Shown here: in pieces, positions 62,986 through 64,000 of the stretch
How the letters are laid out: each line of letters opens with the position of its first letter
Numbering within the stretch: position 1 is the first letter of the stretch
Assembly: GCA_031216915.1 (NCBI GenBank)
Contig: CM062296.1
Location: forward strand, 146,865,340-146,929,339
Direction: 5' to 3'
Source: Pictodentalium vernedei
Lineage: Eukaryota; Mollusca; Scaphopoda; Dentaliida; Dentaliidae
Length of the DNA stretch: 64,000 nucleotides
The notes under the pieces: model-generated
Told to the model about the DNA's origin: nothing
Seen by the model: only the letters and a program-made list of their open reading frames with translations
The model's database searches: none
Made by a program: the position numbers and the translations under genes

Positions 62986-63102
62986 CATTGGTTGAAGGAA
63001 AGTGTTCCGTGGGCATACAACACGTTGACCACAGATGTACAGAATTCCGACGCTATACTTGTTTTTAACTAATGCTAACTCTGCTTATGCCGGTGTTGTA
63101 AA

Positions 63103-63593
63103 TAGGGCTGCACGATATTCTAAACTGAATACCGGTATCGGTATTCAAAAAAACGCGGTATACCGGTATATCGAAAGACTGTTCAGATGTCTGAACATAC
63201 GTACCACAATCGGGACATAAGCTATCACAGTGAACAAATTTGGATGCATTGATAATACAGTTCGAATAACCCTTTACCCAATGCAGGCGGTATAAATATT
63301 TATTATTTTTGATATTATTTTAGCGAATTTTTCAAAACATTTCGACAAAACTATATCATGTGAACCCTCATTGGAACGAGCTCGTTCCAATGCGGGGTCA
63401 CATGATATGGTTTTGTTGAATTTTTTTGAATTTTGAATTTGAAAAAAAAAATCAACTGCTGAATTTGTATATCACGTGGGCTGATAGTCTGAGGCAGCCG
63501 ATTCATTGGGTGAAAGGATAATTACACCGGTATTCAAACGATACTGTTTTGAATACCGGTATTATCGGTTCATCGTTATACCGTGCAGCCCTA
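63103..63593. mobile_element. hAT-like MITE with 8-bp TSD
   Basis: Ends TAGGGCTGCACGATAT and ATACCGTGCAGCCCTA are inverted. GTTGTAAA flanks both sides exactly (63095-63102 and 63594-63601). Interior rich in ATACCGGTAT palindromes; no coding. Confidence 0.92.
63267..63522. mobile_element. piggyBac-like MITE nested in the hAT-like MITE
   Basis: AACCCTTTACCCAATGCAGG to GATTCATTGGGTGAAAGGAT. Central stem CATTGGAACGAGCTCGTTCC. The ends are slightly eroded (ATAA instead of TTAA). Confidence 0.75.
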
Positions 63594-63601
63594 GTTGTAA
63601 A

Positions 63602-64000
63602 TTAGAAAGTACCAGAGTTGACCAGCGAAAATAGAGTGAGAACTCCGTAAAAAGTATGGCGCAAACGGGTCATCCCAAGGATATTGTATATCGAATTTCA
63701 TTGAAATCCATCCACTCATTGCAGAGCTGTGGATCGGATCGATAAGGCAGACGAACGGACGGACGCATGCAATCCAATATAAGCCCTCCCTCATGTGCAC
63801 ATTTACTTTTTATTTACAAACTTGAAGATAAGTAGGAGTGTTCCTTTTATATATTTTATGTAATATAGTAGAAAAGATACCCAAGCGTGTCTAATTCGAT
63901 GGAGCCGGGAAAAGGTCGTTACCGGTGATACTTTTTAACTATACATTTGTATAGTCAGAGGAGTGTACTCCCTCGGAATTAGAGTTTTACCTCCTGCACC
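63602..64000. other. No recognised gene
   Basis: The minus frame 63800-63591 has no recognised motif. Nothing else seen. Confidence 0.35.

Noticed and set aside
62597-63016. 139-codon minus-strand frame
   Set aside because: Antisense to a SINE and its (AAAT)n tail.

Overview
The window looks like repeat-rich nuclear DNA of a marine invertebrate animal. The host-gene evidence is two minus-strand exons of an SLC22 organic-ion transporter (57190-57371, then 23010-23165). The rest is dominated by animal-type mobile DNA: SINEs, piggyBac-like and hAT-like MITEs, non-LTR retrotransposon tails and a Tc1 transposase. I cannot name the species.

The main find is an 18.4-kb Maverick/Polinton (adintovirus-like DNA element) at 25314-43687. 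It has TIRs of about 0.63-0.69 kb, an AGTAGGTA terminus and a perfect 6-bp target duplication, TATGTA. The plus strand carries a DUF8207-like protein, a small basic core-like protein, the packaging ATPase, the penton (minor capsid) protein and a membrane-active pVI-like protein. It then carries protein-primed DNA polymerase B, an adenain-like protease and a phage-tail-fibre-like fibre. The minus strand carries two tandem paralogues of unknown function, a TFIIS-type zinc-ribbon protein, the major capsid protein, integrase, a zinc-ribbon/phospholipase A2 protein, a two-TM protein and a Cys/His protein. Several virion genes are open. Polymerase, protease, integrase, ATPase, PLA2 and the TM gene carry stops, frameshifts or small deletions, so this copy is probably a young but non-autonomous relic. 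A repeated TATATATA-(A)n-GAG motif lies about 75-150 bp upstream of many of its start codons, and T-rich hairpins sit between its convergent genes.

A second element, 45380-53802, starts and ends with the same AGTAGGTA terminus. It shares several sequence blocks with the Polinton TIRs but has no protein genes. It has two arms of 2.8-3.0 kb in inverted orientation, each with about 239-bp tandem repeats containing CACGTG, around a 2.6-kb core with a degenerate minisatellite. It looks like a non-autonomous Polinton derivative. It sits inside a piggyBac-like MITE, and both large elements lie in one apparent 34-kb SLC22 intron.

The flanks (1-25 kb and 54-64 kb) hold no other convincing host gene. 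They contain fragments of non-LTR retrotransposons, about nine copies of one SINE body (with tRNA-like heads and, once, a 5S-rRNA-like head), TTAA-flanked MITEs, two hAT-like elements with exact 8-bp target duplications, a roughly 131-bp satellite, many perfect hairpins, and two copies of a repeat carrying YY1, NRF1, CRE and ETS-like sites.
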